From contig NZ_JABRWQ010000006.1 of assembly GCF_013249065.1 (NCBI RefSeq), positions 124,001 through 188,000 of the forward strand: DNA of 64,000 nt, given 5' to 3'. Below are positions 17,236 through 27,438 of this stretch, one piece after another (within the stretch, counting starts at the first letter, position 1; each line of letters opens with the position of its first letter). A program made the translations under genes and the position numbers. This DNA is from Winogradskyella litoriviva (GTDB lineage: Bacteria > Bacteroidota > Bacteroidia > Flavobacteriales > Flavobacteriaceae). Under the pieces are notes generated by a model. It worked only from the letters and a program-made list of their open reading frames with translations, ran no database searches and was not told the origin of the DNA.

Positions 17236-18990
17236 ATGTATAGAAGTCACAATTGTGGTGAATTAAGAGCATCACACAACAATACAGAAGTTACACTTTC
17301 CGGATGGGTTCAAGGTGTACGCGATAAAGGATTTATGATTTATATAGACCTTAGAGATCGCTACGGCATAACACAATTATATTTTGACGAAGAACGCACA
17401 CCAAAAGCCATTATGGAAAAGGCTTCAAAATTGGGACGCGAATTTGTAATACAAGTTAAAGGAAACGTTATAGAACGTGCTTCAAAAAATCCCAATATTC
17501 CAACAGGAGATATAGAAGTTTTAGTATCTGAACTTAACATTTTAAACAGTTCTTTAGTTCCACCTTTTACTATAGAAGATAAAACCGATGGAGGCGATGA
17601 TTTGCGTATGAAATATCGTTATTTAGATATTCGTCGTAATCCTGTAAAAAACAGCTTAATTTTTAGACATAAAGTAGCACAAGCGGTTAGAAATTATTTA
17701 TCTAACGAGGATTTTATTGAGGTTGAAACACCTTATTTAATAAAATCTACACCAGAAGGTGCTAGAGATTTTGTGGTACCTTCTCGTATGAACGAAGGGC
17801 AATTTTACGCCTTACCACAATCGCCTCAAACATTCAAACAGTTATTGATGGTTGGTGGCATGGATAAATACTTTCAGATTGTAAAGTGTTTTAGAGATGA
17901 AGATTTAAGAGCAGACAGACAGCCAGAATTTACACAAATAGATTGTGAAATGGCGTTTGTAGAGCAAGAAGATATATTAAATACGTTTGAAGGTTTAACA
18001 CGTCATTTATTAAAAGAAGTAAATGGTGTTGAAGTAGAAAAATTCCCAAGAATCTTATACGATGATGCTATGCGTTTGTACGGAAACGACAAACCAGACA
18101 TTAGATTTGGGATGGAGTTTGGCGAATTAAACGAAGTAACACAGCATAAAGATTTTGGCGTTTTTAATTCTGCTGAATTAGTAATTGGTATTGCCGTACC
18201 TGGTGGAAATAAATTTACAAGAAAAGAGATAGACAACTTAATTAAATGGGTAAAACGCCCTCAAGTTGGTGCTTTAGGTATGATTTATTCTCGTTGTAAC
18301 GACGATGGAACATTTAAATCTTCAGTAGATAAATTTTACGATCAAGAGGATTTAGCAAAATGGGCAGAAGTTACAGGTGCAAAAGCGGGTGATTTAGTTT
18401 GTGTACTTTCTGGAGAAACAAACAAAGTAAGAGCACAATTAAGTGCATTACGTATGGAATTAGCAGAACAATTAGGTTTAAGAAAACCTAATGAATTTGC
18501 ACCACTTTGGGTAATGGATTTCCCGCTTTTAGAATGGGATGAGGATACCGAACGTTACCATGCCATGCACCACCCATTTACATCACCAAAGCCTGGTCAG
18601 TTAGAATTATTAGACACCAATCCTGGTGACGTAAAAGCTAATGCATACGATTTAGTTTTAAATGGAAACGAAATTGGAGGTGGTTCAATTAGAATTCACG
18701 ATAAAGCAACCCAAGCCATTATGTTGAAACATTTAGGTTTTTCTGAAGAAGAAGCTAGAGCACAATTTGGTTTCTTAATGGATGCTTTTGAATATGGTGC
18801 ACCACCACATGGTGGAATTGCTTTTGGGCTAGATAGATTGGTTGCCATTTTAGGTGGCCAAGAAACCATACGAGATTACATTGCGTTCCCTAAAAATAAT
18901 TCGGGTAGAGATGTTATGATTGATGCACCTGCACCAATTGATGATGAACAACTCGCAGAATTGAGTTTAAAACTTAATTTAAAATCGTAA
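17236..18990 (+). CDS. aspS: aspartyl-tRNA synthetase
   Basis: 584 residues, normal for bacterial AspRS. N-terminal OB-fold anticodon-binding domain ([28 protein letters not shown]). Class II catalytic core with motif 2 [23 protein letters not shown], the bacterial GAD insertion domain (about 290-400), and motif 3 [19 protein letters not shown] near 540. It attaches aspartate to tRNA-Asp in the cytoplasm. It is a single-gene unit between two terminators. Confidence 0.97.
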   Translation: MYRSHNCGELRASHNNTEVTLSGWVQGVRDKGFMIYIDLRDRYGITQLYFDEERTPKAIMEKASKLGREFVIQVKGNVIERASKNPNIPTGDIEVLVSELNILNSSLVPPFTIEDKTDGGDDLRMKYRYLDIRRNPVKNSLIFRHKVAQAVRNYLSNEDFIEVETPYLIKSTPEGARDFVVPSRMNEGQFYALPQSPQTFKQLLMVGGMDKYFQIVKCFRDEDLRADRQPEFTQIDCEMAFVEQEDILNTFEGLTRHLLKEVNGVEVEKFPRILYDDAMRLYGNDKPDIRFGMEFGELNEVTQHKDFGVFNSAELVIGIAVPGGNKFTRKEIDNLIKWVKRPQVGALGMIYSRCNDDGTFKSSVDKFYDQEDLAKWAEVTGAKAGDLVCVLSGETNKVRAQLSALRMELAEQLGLRKPNEFAPLWVMDFPLLEWDEDTERYHAMHHPFTSPKPGQLELLDTNPGDVKANAYDLVLNGNEIGGGSIRIHDKATQAIMLKHLGFSEEEARAQFGFLMDAFEYGAPPHGGIAFGLDRLVAILGGQETIRDYIAFPKNNSGRDVMIDAPAPIDDEQLAELSLKLNLKS

Positions 18991-18995
18991 AATTC

Positions 18996-19023
18996 AAAAT
19001 CCTGCTTTATGCAGGATTTTTTT
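18996..19023 (+). terminator. rho-independent terminator of aspS
   Basis: Arms AAAATCCTGC (18996-19005) and GCAGGATTTT (19011-19020), then more T. It overlaps the first in-frame ATG (19009) of the next reading frame, which argues that the ClC gene starts at 19036 instead. Confidence 0.88.
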
Positions 19024-19035
19024 AGCTTTAATGCT

Positions 19036-20829
19036 ATGCCTAAACACACCTTTTTAAAGCAAATACTTATTTGGAGAGCCAAAAATATTTCCAAAAAACA
19101 ATTTGTAATGATACTAAGTATCATCATTGGTTTTACTGCAGGCATGGGAGCCGTTGTATTAAAAAACTTAACCCACTTTATTCAGTTTTTACTAGAAACT
19201 AAAGTGGTAAAGTATTACCATCATGCATTTTATTTTTTGTTTCCTATTTTAGGTTTAACCATTGTCTATCTCATTATTAAATATATAATAAGACATAGGG
19301 TAAACCATGGTATTCCTTCAACTCTATATGCTATTTCTAAACGTAAAGGCATAATGAAACCTTTTCAAATGTTTGGTTCTATTTTAACCGCTCCCATAAC
19401 CATTGGGTTTGGTGGTTCAGTGGGACTAGAAGGACCAACTGTTGCTACTGGTGCAGCATTAGGTTCAAACATTGCCAGAATGTTTCATATGAACCAGACT
19501 ACAAGAACTTTACTTGTTGGTTGTGCAGCTGCAGGAGCAATGAGTTCTATTTTTAAAGCTCCCGTTGCAGCAATTATTTTTGCCATCGAAGTATTCAGCT
19601 TAGATTTAACAATTGCTTCAATGCTACCATTATTGCTGGCATCACTTTCTGCCATATTAACATCTCAATTTTTCTTTGGTGATGATTTAATATTACCTTT
19701 TAGAATAGAAGATAAATTCTCACTTTCTGATGCTCCATTTTACATACTTTTAGGGATTATAGCCGCTTTCGTTTCCATATATTTTACTGAAGTTTATGAC
19801 CGAATGCAAAAATTATTTGATAAACTAAATTCTCCCATTAGAAAATTAGTAGTTGGTGGAATTGGTATAGGTTTACTAGTTTATTTAATTCCACCATTGT
19901 ATGGTGAAGGTTTTGTTGTAATTAATAATTTAATTGTTGGTAGTCCGGAAAAAGCTTTAGAAAACAACATCTTCCATCTAGATTTAACAAATATTTGGAA
20001 TGTAGTTTGGTTACTTCTGTCACTTATGCTATTTAAGATTATTGCTAGCTCACTTACTTTTGGTGCAGGTGGTGTAGGTGGTATTTTTGCTCCAACTTTA
20101 TTTATGGGTAGTATTATGGGCTTCTGTATGTCTAAAATTATTAATCATAGTGGGTTAATTAGTAATCCAATTTCTGAAAGTAATTTTACTCTGGTTGGTA
20201 TGGCAGGTCTTCTAGCTGGTGTTTTACATGCACCACTCACAGCTATTTTCTTAATCGCAGAACTGACTGGTGGATATGACCTTTTTGTTCCACTCATGCT
20301 TACTTCGGCTATTTCATTTAGTATAACAAAATACTTTAAACCTCATTCCGTTTATAATATGGAATTAGGAAGAAAAGGTGAATTAATAACCCATGATAAA
20401 GATCACGCTGTTTTAACTTTAATGGATATTGATAGAGTTATTGAAACCGATTTTACAGTCTTAAATCCAGATATGACTTTGGAAGAAATCATTCAAAAAG
20501 CTGTGATAAAATCAAATCGGAATATTTATCCTGTAATAGATAAGGATAGCCATCAGTTAGATGGTGTTATTTTATTGGATGATTTGCGTTCAATTATGTT
20601 TGATCAATCCTTATATAAAAAACTAACAGCTGCCGATTTAATGCAAAAGCCTCCTAGTATTATTAATTTAGATAAGGATAAAATGACTGATATTATGAAA
20701 AAATTTCAAGATAGTAGTGCTTGGAATTTACCAGTTAAAAAAGATAAAAAGTATTATGGTTTTATTACAAAATCTAAACTACTAACCTCTTATAGACGAC
20801 AATTAATTAATCTGCAAGCAGAATCTTAA
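19036..20829 (+). CDS. ClC-family chloride channel/transporter with C-terminal CBS pair (first of tandem pair)
   Basis: 597 residues. I take the ATG at 19036 rather than 19009, because the latter lies inside the aspS terminator. ClC motifs: NHGIPSTLYAI (the GSGIP-equivalent, with His in place of Ser), GGSVGLEGPTV (external gating Glu present), GGVGGIFAPTL (GIFAP-equivalent) and APLTAIFLIAELTGGYDLF (conserved Tyr). The position of the internal proton glutamate reads IEV, with Val as in ClC channels. Two CBS domains occupy about residues 445-595. It is followed by a close paralogue 207 bp downstream. Channel versus exchanger is inferred only. Confidence 0.92.
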   Translation: MPKHTFLKQILIWRAKNISKKQFVMILSIIIGFTAGMGAVVLKNLTHFIQFLLETKVVKYYHHAFYFLFPILGLTIVYLIIKYIIRHRVNHGIPSTLYAISKRKGIMKPFQMFGSILTAPITIGFGGSVGLEGPTVATGAALGSNIARMFHMNQTTRTLLVGCAAAGAMSSIFKAPVAAIIFAIEVFSLDLTIASMLPLLLASLSAILTSQFFFGDDLILPFRIEDKFSLSDAPFYILLGIIAAFVSIYFTEVYDRMQKLFDKLNSPIRKLVVGGIGIGLLVYLIPPLYGEGFVVINNLIVGSPEKALENNIFHLDLTNIWNVVWLLLSLMLFKIIASSLTFGAGGVGGIFAPTLFMGSIMGFCMSKIINHSGLISNPISESNFTLVGMAGLLAGVLHAPLTAIFLIAELTGGYDLFVPLMLTSAISFSITKYFKPHSVYNMELGRKGELITHDKDHAVLTLMDIDRVIETDFTVLNPDMTLEEIIQKAVIKSNRNIYPVIDKDSHQLDGVILLDDLRSIMFDQSLYKKLTAADLMQKPPSIINLDKDKMTDIMKKFQDSSAWNLPVKKDKKYYGFITKSKLLTSYRRQLINLQAES

Positions 20830-21036
20830 AGGTATTAATTATTTAAAGTCTTTCCTTTGTGCAAATAGACATAATTAAGAGCACAAAAAAATTGAAATAC
20901 TCTTTAAAATTTAAAATTTTACCAATTATATTATTTAATACCAATAAAATTATTGAAATTCGTGTGTTATTGCCATAAACATTTAACTATCAACCATAAC
21001 ACAAGACTTACATATAAGTTTTTGTAATTATTAACC

Positions 21037-22821
21037 ATGCCTTCAACTTATAAAAAACTATTAAAGAAATTCTTAATTTGGAAATATAAACATATTTCTG
21101 AGCGTCAGTTTGTATTTATTCTTAGTGTTTTAGTTGGTTTTTTAGCAGGAACAGGAACGGTTGTACTTAAAAATTTAACACATTATATCCGTCTGCTGTT
21201 AGAGTTAGAATCGTTTAGAAATCATCATCATGCACTCTATTTTATTTTTCCTATTATAGGATTAATACTGGTTTACATCATTAAAAAGACATGGTTAAAA
21301 AAGCATATTGGTCATGGTATTTCTTCTACATTACATGCTATTTCAAAATTAAACGGTATAATTCCTAGATATAATATTTATGCCGCATTAATAACCGCTC
21401 CTTTAACAGCTGGTTTTGGTGGTTCGGTTGGATTGCAAGGTCCTGCTGTGAGTGTAGGTTCTGCTTTAGGATCTAATGCAGCACGTTTTTTTCATATGAG
21501 TCAAAAAACAAGGATGCTTTTAATTGGTTGTGCAGCTGCTGGCGCAATGGCATCTATGTTTAAAGCTCCTATTGCCGCCATTATTTTTGCAGTAGAAATA
21601 TTTAGTTTTGATATTGCTTTCACCTCACTAATTCCATTGTTATTAGCATCCGTTTCTGCAGTTGTAACTTCATATTTTTTTCTAGGTACAGACGTTCTTT
21701 TACGTTTTGAATTAACAGACAAATTTCAAATTAACGATATTGGTTTTTATATAATTTTAGCATTAATTACTGGCCTTGCCTCTGTATATTTCTCTAAAGT
21801 TTACTTTGCTATAACCAACTTTTTTCAACGATTTGAGAGTCGTGCAAAACGATTATTAATAGGAGGATTGGCTATCGGAACTATCCTATATATTATTCCG
21901 GCATTATATGGTGAAGGTTATGGAATTATGAACAATTTACTAAAAGGTGACCATATTGCAGCTATAGGTAAAACTCCTTTCAACTTTGATTTATCTAATA
22001 TTTGGGTTGTAATAGGCCTTCTATTAGGTATTGGAATTTTTAAAGCTGTGGCCATGACAACTACGTTTGGTGCAGGAGGTGTTGGAGGTGTTTTTATCCC
22101 AACTCTTGTTATGGGAAGTGCTTTAGGCAATGCATTTGCCAAAATTATAAATAATATTGGACTAGATTTTCATGTATCTGAATCTAATTTTACACTAATA
22201 GGAATGACTGGTTTAATGGCAGGCGTTTTACATGCACCTTTAACAGCCATATTTTTAATTGCCGAAATCACAGGTGGATATGAGCTCTTTGTTCCTTTAA
22301 TGATTGTCTCAGCAATTTCATTTTCAATTACAAAATATTATATTTCTCACTCTATATATACTTTAAAATTAGCAGAACGTGGCGAGCTAATCACACACGA
22401 TAAAGACAAAAATGTACTCATGGTATTAAATATAGATAAAGTTATAGAAACCAACTTTATTGTCCTTAAACCAGAAATGACATTACGCTATATTTTAAAT
22501 AATGCCGTAGCAAAATCTTCTCGCAATCATTTCCCTGTCGTTGATGATAAGTATCGTTTTTTAGGAGTTATACGTTTAGATGACATAAGACACATGATGT
22601 TTAACCAAGACCTGTATGATAAAGTAGATGCCGCTAGTTTAATGCACGGAGACGCAGGAATAATTAACTATGAAGAGGATTCTATGAGTGTTATTATGAA
22701 AAAATTTAAAAATAGTGGAGCATGGAATTTACCCGTAATTAAGGAAGGTAAATATTATGGTTACATCTCAAAATCTAAACTATTAACAGCTTATAGACAA
22801 CAGCTCATTAATTTTACTTAA
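21037..22821 (+). CDS. ClC-family protein with CBS pair, gating glutamate replaced by glutamine (second of tandem pair)
   Basis: 594 residues, similar to the preceding gene along its whole length, so a tandem duplication. Motifs: GHGISSTLHAI (Pro of GIP replaced by Ser), GGSVGLQGPAV where residue 134 is Gln (codon CAA at 21436-21438) in the place of the external gating Glu, GGVGGVFIPTL, and TGGYELF. The internal-glutamate position is Ile (VEI). In E. coli ClC the Glu-to-Gln change abolishes gating and proton coupling, so this copy is predicted to be an ungated or differently gated anion pathway. CBS domains are at about 445-590. Confidence 0.9.
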   Translation: MPSTYKKLLKKFLIWKYKHISERQFVFILSVLVGFLAGTGTVVLKNLTHYIRLLLELESFRNHHHALYFIFPIIGLILVYIIKKTWLKKHIGHGISSTLHAISKLNGIIPRYNIYAALITAPLTAGFGGSVGLQGPAVSVGSALGSNAARFFHMSQKTRMLLIGCAAAGAMASMFKAPIAAIIFAVEIFSFDIAFTSLIPLLLASVSAVVTSYFFLGTDVLLRFELTDKFQINDIGFYIILALITGLASVYFSKVYFAITNFFQRFESRAKRLLIGGLAIGTILYIIPALYGEGYGIMNNLLKGDHIAAIGKTPFNFDLSNIWVVIGLLLGIGIFKAVAMTTTFGAGGVGGVFIPTLVMGSALGNAFAKIINNIGLDFHVSESNFTLIGMTGLMAGVLHAPLTAIFLIAEITGGYELFVPLMIVSAISFSITKYYISHSIYTLKLAERGELITHDKDKNVLMVLNIDKVIETNFIVLKPEMTLRYILNNAVAKSSRNHFPVVDDKYRFLGVIRLDDIRHMMFNQDLYDKVDAASLMHGDAGIINYEEDSMSVIMKKFKNSGAWNLPVIKEGKYYGYISKSKLLTAYRQQLINFT

Positions 22822-22891
22822 TTCTTATTTATTTAACCATTCCATATTAACTAATAACATCGTATAATATCAATTTGTTAACTTTACTTCA

Positions 22892-23137
22892 ATGAAACTT
22901 ACAAAAACTATCACATTTATTGCTTTTTTAGCGTCCATTGCAAGTATAACTTGTGGACTACTTTTAGACTTAAACTACAAAGAAAAGCTAATTGGTTTTG
23001 GTGTTGTTAGCTTATTTTTTATTGTTTTTCCACTGTTTTCTTATTACAGATGGAAAGATAAAGATCTAAAAGATTATATGATTAATAAGGAAAATCTTGA
23101 TAAAATGCGTAAAAATCAGCAAGAATCTAAATATTAA
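22892..23137 (+). CDS. small two-helix membrane protein
   Basis: 81 residues with two hydrophobic segments (about 7-26 and 35-52), then a charged cytoplasmic-looking tail (KDKDLKDYMINKENLDKMRKNQQE). No family recognised. It follows the second ClC gene by 70 bp on the same strand and could share its transcript. Confidence 0.6.
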   Translation: MKLTKTITFIAFLASIASITCGLLLDLNYKEKLIGFGVVSLFFIVFPLFSYYRWKDKDLKDYMINKENLDKMRKNQQESKY

Positions 23138-23293
23138 CAAGCAAAATTCTTATCAAAGAAAATTTATTAAAAAAACGTTGCATATTAGACATAGCAAGGG
23201 AATAATTGATTTGATTATAACTCGCTGATCTTCAATATTAAAGCTAAAACTCAAATTAAAACGATTTATTAACATTTACGTTTGTTTTTATAT

Positions 23294-23301
23294 TATCTTT
23301 G
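23294..23301 (+). promoter_or_regulatory. -7 box (TATCTTTG) of the cold-shock gene
   Basis: Exact TAnnTTTG match 27 bp before the ATG. The 190 bp between 23138 and the cold-shock gene otherwise show no reading frame. Confidence 0.55.
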
Positions 23302-23327
23302 CGTTTTAATTTTTATATAATTTTATA

Positions 23328-23519
23328 ATGACTGGAACAGTTAAATTTTTTAATGATTCAAAAGGATTTGGATTCATTACCAACGAAGAAACAGGAAAAG
23401 ACATCTTTGTACACGTATCAAACCTTAATGGCGTAGAATTACGTGAAGGTGATCAAGTTGAGTACACAGAAGAAGAAGGAAGAAAAGGAATGGTAGCCGC
23501 TAATGTAGAGGTACTATAA
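23328..23519 (+). CDS. cold-shock domain protein (CspA family)
   Basis: 63 residues, a single cold-shock domain. RNP-1 is KGFGFI (about 13-18) and RNP-2 is DIFVHVS (about 26-32); it opens with the family-typical [17 protein letters not shown]. Binds single-stranded RNA or DNA as an RNA chaperone. Monocistronic, with its own promoter and a strong terminator. Confidence 0.95.
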   Translation: MTGTVKFFNDSKGFGFITNEETGKDIFVHVSNLNGVELREGDQVEYTEEEGRKGMVAANVEVL

Positions 23520-23540
23520 GTATATATCTTACAAGTTTCA

Positions 23541-23570
23541 ACGCTCAACCTTTGGTTGGGCGTTTTTTTT
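23541..23570 (+). terminator. rho-independent terminator of the cold-shock gene
   Basis: Arms ACGCTCAACC (23541-23550) and GGTTGGGCGT (23554-23563, one G-U pair), followed by a run of T. Confidence 0.9.
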
Positions 23571-23653
23571 TGCTTTTATCTGAAATAAATAAGCCATTCA
23601 ATGTTAAAACAAAAATCTTACTTAAGGTTTAATACAGAAGGCTTTTATTATGC

Positions 23654-24115
23654 CTATTCAAAAACTATTGGTAAATCTGATACAGGCAATTTTGCAATAT
23701 AATACGGTTGCGTCATTACACTAGTTGCATTTCCTTTGGGTGCAATATGATTTACTTTAATTATCTTTTTCTCTGGAGTTGTAGTAATCGCTACATCAAT
23801 TTTATGACCTCCACTCCCTTTTACGTCTGCAAAAACAGCAATTATGCTATATTTTGTAAAATCGATATCAGTTTCTGTAAAACCTTGAGACACTTTATTA
23901 GCAGAATCCAATTGTTTTAAAAGTACGCTCCAATCGTTTTTATTTGTAATAACTATGTTTTGTTTTACTATACCTTCAGCACCAGAACCGTAAAGATTTC
24001 CTTTAGCTATTAAAACAGATTCAACATTTTTATTAGCCATATCAGTACTTGTTTTATTACAATTACAACCCAAAACAAATACTAAGGATAGTAAAATTAA
24101 AGTCTTTATTTTCAT
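23654..24115 (-). CDS. lipoprotein with PrcB-C-like domain
   Basis: 153 residues with a lipobox (LVFVLGCN, Cys about 17). The body resembles the PrcB C-terminal domain: WSVLLKQL at the start of the fold, YSIIAVFADVKGSGGHKIDVAIT (about 90-112) and the late APKGNATSVMTQPYYIAKLPVSDLPIVFE. PrcB is a partner of the PrtP protease in treponemes, while stand-alone copies of the domain are common and uncharacterised. No protease gene is adjacent, so the name implies fold rather than function. Confidence 0.6.
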   Translation of the reverse strand: MKIKTLILLSLVFVLGCNCNKTSTDMANKNVESVLIAKGNLYGSGAEGIVKQNIVITNKNDWSVLLKQLDSANKVSQGFTETDIDFTKYSIIAVFADVKGSGGHKIDVAITTTPEKKIIKVNHIAPKGNATSVMTQPYYIAKLPVSDLPIVFE

Positions 24116-24143
24116 GAGTTTATCTTTATTTGGTTCTTTTAAA

Positions 24144-24593
24144 CTAATTTAAATTACGTTTTTCAATAAAAAAACGTTTCATTAATGCCGATGCTTCCTC
24201 AGCTAAAATCCCACTTACAACTTCCGTTTTGGGATGCAATGTTGTTCCCAAATTTTTAAAACCTCTTTGTAAGTCTGAAGCACCATATACAATCTTAGAA
24301 ATCTGACTCCAAAACAATGCACCTGCACACATTTGACAAGGTTCTAAAGTGACATACAATGTACATTTATTTAGATATTTTCCACCTAAAAAATTAGCTG
24401 CAGATGTTATGGCTTGCATTTCTGCATGTGCAGTAACATCATTTAATAATTCCGTTAAATTATGTGTTCTTGCAATAATTCTATCTTCTACTACAATTAT
24501 TGCACCAACCGGAATTTCCCCTTTTTCAAAAGCCATTTCAGCTTCCTGAAGTGCTTTTTTCATATAATAGGTGTCATCAAAAGGATTTATCAT
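24144..24593 (-). CDS. tadA: nucleoside deaminase, probable tRNA adenosine deaminase TadA
   Basis: 149 residues of the cytidine-deaminase fold. The zinc site is HAEMQAI (His and the catalytic Glu, about residues 56-62) and PCQMC (about 86-90). GEIPVGAIIV near residue 20 and the C-terminal FF.EKR motif fit TadA, which makes the wobble inosine of tRNA-Arg(ACG). Guanine-deaminase-like relatives are the main alternative. It is divergent from the TonB-like gene. Confidence 0.85.
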   Translation of the reverse strand: MINPFDDTYYMKKALQEAEMAFEKGEIPVGAIIVVEDRIIARTHNLTELLNDVTAHAEMQAITSAANFLGGKYLNKCTLYVTLEPCQMCAGALFWSQISKIVYGASDLQRGFKNLGTTLHPKTEVVSGILAEEASALMKRFFIEKRNLN

Positions 24594-24672
24594 AGTTGTA
24601 AAAATACAATTTCAAATTTACTATTAGTGTTTACGGCAAGAAATTTGATGCTACAATTCAAAGCCATCAATT

Positions 24673-25623
24673 ATGAAAACCCACTACTCTATTTCAATAC
24701 CAAAACCTTGCCACGAAGATTGGTCTAAAATGTCACCGAATGAAAAAGGACGGTTTTGCCAGTCTTGTTCTAAATCAGTTATTGATTTTACTGCAATGCC
24801 AAAAGTAGCGATTGAAAATTACCTTACTCTTAATTCTAATAAAAAAGTGTGTGGACGATTTAAGGTGTCTCAACTTGAACAAATTCAAATTAAAATACCA
24901 CGTAAAATATTAGAACAACAAACTAGTTTTCATAAGCTTTTTCTACTATCCTTGTTGATTGCAATGGGAACAACGCTGTTTAATTGTTCTGACAAAAACG
25001 GAACCACCAAGAAAATAGATATGATAGAAGTTGTAGATACTTTAGAAACTGAATTTATAGAAACAGTAAAAATAGCGACCACTGAAGTAGCTACTGATTC
25101 TACTACTTGTAAAATCAAAGAAAGGAAACCCGTTAAAATTAAAAAAAATGAACCTCCTACTCCTGTTTTAACAGGACTTATAATTGTTGACGAATCTACA
25201 CACAATGAAAATATAAATGTAAATGACGTAGAACCTAACTTAGATGAATTAGAAGACGATATTATTATTGGTTTTCCTGTTGTGGAAAAAGTTCCTGAAT
25301 TTAAGGGTACACCTAAAAACTTAACCAATTCAGAAAAGAAAAAATACATGTCTCAAAAAATCAATGAGATTATATCTTCAAATTTTAATACTAAATTAGG
25401 AAAGCAGCTTAAACTAAAAGGAAAACAAAGAATCCTTGTGCTCTTTAAAATCGACAAAGATGGAAATGTAGCCAACATTAGAGCTAGAGCAAGCCATATA
25501 CAATTAGAAGATGAAGCGAAACGTGTTGTCAACTTATTGCCAAAATTTATACCTGGACAACAACGTGGAATAAATATTGGCGTTGCATATTCTTTACCTA
25601 TTGTATTTTTTGTTGAAGACTAG
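24673..25623 (+). CDS. energy-transducer TonB-like protein with N-terminal Cys motif
   Basis: 316 residues. The N terminus (HYSISIPKPCHEDWSKMSPNEKGRFCQSCSKSVIDFT, about 3-39) carries the four-cysteine block typical of a Bacteroidetes TonB-like family. A TM segment follows near 95-112 (LFLLSLLIAMGTTLFNCS), then a Pro/acidic spacer (about 120-220) and a TonB C-terminal domain (about 225-315, ending VNLLPKFIPGQQRGINIGVAYSLPIVFFVED). It is expected to couple the proton gradient to an outer-membrane receptor. No exbBD is nearby. Confidence 0.75.
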   Translation: MKTHYSISIPKPCHEDWSKMSPNEKGRFCQSCSKSVIDFTAMPKVAIENYLTLNSNKKVCGRFKVSQLEQIQIKIPRKILEQQTSFHKLFLLSLLIAMGTTLFNCSDKNGTTKKIDMIEVVDTLETEFIETVKIATTEVATDSTTCKIKERKPVKIKKNEPPTPVLTGLIIVDESTHNENINVNDVEPNLDELEDDIIIGFPVVEKVPEFKGTPKNLTNSEKKKYMSQKINEIISSNFNTKLGKQLKLKGKQRILVLFKIDKDGNVANIRARASHIQLEDEAKRVVNLLPKFIPGQQRGINIGVAYSLPIVFFVED

Positions 25624-25653
25624 AAGACTAATTAAATCTTGTATTTTTACAAA

Positions 25654-27438
25654 GTGAAAAATGAGCTTCTTAAAAATATCAATCTTCCAAAAGATTTACG
25701 TCTCTTAAAGCAAGACGATTTACCTCAACTTGCTCAAGAATTACGTAATTTTATTATTAATATCGTCGCTACAAAAGAAGGACATTTAGGCGCTAGTCTT
25801 GGTGTTATAGAATTAACTATTGCTCTACATTATGTTTTTAACACACCACAAGACGAATTAATATGGGATGTTGGCCACCAAGCCTATGGGCACAAAATAT
25901 TAACAGGACGTAAAGCCATATTTGATACTAACAGACAACTAAATGGTATTAGTGGTTTTCCAAAACGTAGCGAAAGCACTTATGACGCCTTTGGTGTTGG
26001 GCACTCTTCTACATCAATTTCTGCAGCCTTAGGTATGGCAATAGCATCACAATTAAAAGGCGAAAACAAACACCATATTGCTGTAATTGGTGATGCCTCT
26101 ATTGCAAGCGGAATGGCTTTTGAAGGCTTAAACCATGCTGGAGTTACAGATGCAAATCTATTAGTGATTCTAAACGATAACGCTATTGGCATTGATCCTA
26201 GTGTTGGTGCTTTAAAACAATATTTAACCAATGTTAAAAAAGGTACTGAAAAGCAAGATAATATTTTTGAAGCTCTAAATTTTGATTATTCCGGTCCTAT
26301 TGATGGCCATGATTTACCATTATTACTTTCAGAATTAAACCGACTAAAAACGGTAAAAGGTCCAAAATTTTTACACATAATTACTACCAAAGGAAAAGGA
26401 TTAAAACAAGCCGAATTAAATCAAGTAAGATATCATGCTCCTGGGAAATTTGATGCCAAAACAGGAGAATTAGTTACAAAAACTAGCGAAAAGCTACCTC
26501 CAAAATTTCAAGATGTCTTTGGAGAAACCATAGTAGAATTAGCTCTTAAAAATGACAAAATTGTTGGAATTACACCTGCTATGCCAACTGGAAGTTCTTT
26601 AAAATACATGATGGAAACTATACCTAATCGTGCTTTTGACGTTGGTATTGCAGAACAACATGCTGTTACTTTAGCTGCTGGTATGGCTACACAAGGGCTT
26701 ATACCTTTTTGTAACATCTATTCTACCTTTTTACAACGTGCTTATGACCAAGTTATACACGATGTAGCTTTACAAAACTTACCAGTTATATTTTGTTTAG
26801 ACCGAGCAGGTTTAGTAGGCGAAGATGGTGCTACACATCATGGTGTATTTGATTTGGCATACTTAAATTGTATACCTAATTTGGTGATTTTTGCTCCAAG
26901 TAATGCTATTGCGTTAAGAAATATGATGTATACGGCTCAGCTAGGAATTAATTTTCCCTTGGCAATTCGTTACCCAAGAGGACGAGGCCATCTTTTACAT
27001 TGGAAAAATCCTTTTAAAATTATAGAAATAGGAAAAGGTATTTGCATAAAAGAAGGTAAAGATATAGCTGTTCTTTCTATAGGTACAGTTTTAAAAAACG
27101 TTGAAGATGCTATTGAATTAATTGACCAAAAAGAATCTATTGGCTGTTACGATATGCAGTTTGTGAAACCACTTGATGAAACTTTGTTACACAATATTTT
27201 TTCTAAATACAAAGCTATAATTACAATAGAAGATGGTACTATTGTTGGCGGATTTGCAAGTTCTATATTAGCTTTTGCAAATCAAAAAGGATATAATCAA
27301 CGCATCTTAACTTTAGGTATTGAAGATAAATTTATTGAGCATGGCTCTGTTAGCCAATTGCAGCAATTGCAACAATTAGATGTTTTATCAATTAAAAAAG
27401 AGATTAACGATTTACTCTTCTTTATCAATAACAGCTAA
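25654..27438 (+). CDS. dxs: 1-deoxy-D-xylulose-5-phosphate synthase
   Basis: 594 residues from a GTG start (KNELLKNINLPKDLRLL...). I prefer it to the TTG at 25639 because the bases 25642-25650 look like a -7 box just before it. Thiamine-diphosphate features: DVGHQAYGHKILTGR (about 77-91), GDASIASGMAFEGLNHAG and the GDG-like metal site near 145-175. Transketolase central part: VGIAEQHAVTLAAGMA; later AGLVGEDGATHHGVFDLAYL. First step of the MEP isoprenoid pathway (pyruvate plus glyceraldehyde-3-phosphate). Its 3' end overlaps a convergent small gene by 27 bp. Confidence 0.93.
   Translation: MKNELLKNINLPKDLRLLKQDDLPQLAQELRNFIINIVATKEGHLGASLGVIELTIALHYVFNTPQDELIWDVGHQAYGHKILTGRKAIFDTNRQLNGISGFPKRSESTYDAFGVGHSSTSISAALGMAIASQLKGENKHHIAVIGDASIASGMAFEGLNHAGVTDANLLVILNDNAIGIDPSVGALKQYLTNVKKGTEKQDNIFEALNFDYSGPIDGHDLPLLLSELNRLKTVKGPKFLHIITTKGKGLKQAELNQVRYHAPGKFDAKTGELVTKTSEKLPPKFQDVFGETIVELALKNDKIVGITPAMPTGSSLKYMMETIPNRAFDVGIAEQHAVTLAAGMATQGLIPFCNIYSTFLQRAYDQVIHDVALQNLPVIFCLDRAGLVGEDGATHHGVFDLAYLNCIPNLVIFAPSNAIALRNMMYTAQLGINFPLAIRYPRGRGHLLHWKNPFKIIEIGKGICIKEGKDIAVLSIGTVLKNVEDAIELIDQKESIGCYDMQFVKPLDETLLHNIFSKYKAIITIEDGTIVGGFASSILAFANQKGYNQRILTLGIEDKFIEHGSVSQLQQLQQLDVLSIKKEINDLLFFINNS

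Noticed and set aside
19009..19035. Upstream ATG of the first ClC gene (adds nine residues MQDFFSFNA)
   Set aside because: It lies inside the aspS terminator hairpin and encodes no family-like sequence; the ATG at 19036 is better.
25639..25653. TTG start for dxs
   Set aside because: The five extra residues overlap a -7-like box; the GTG at 25654 gives the family-typical N terminus KNELLKNI.
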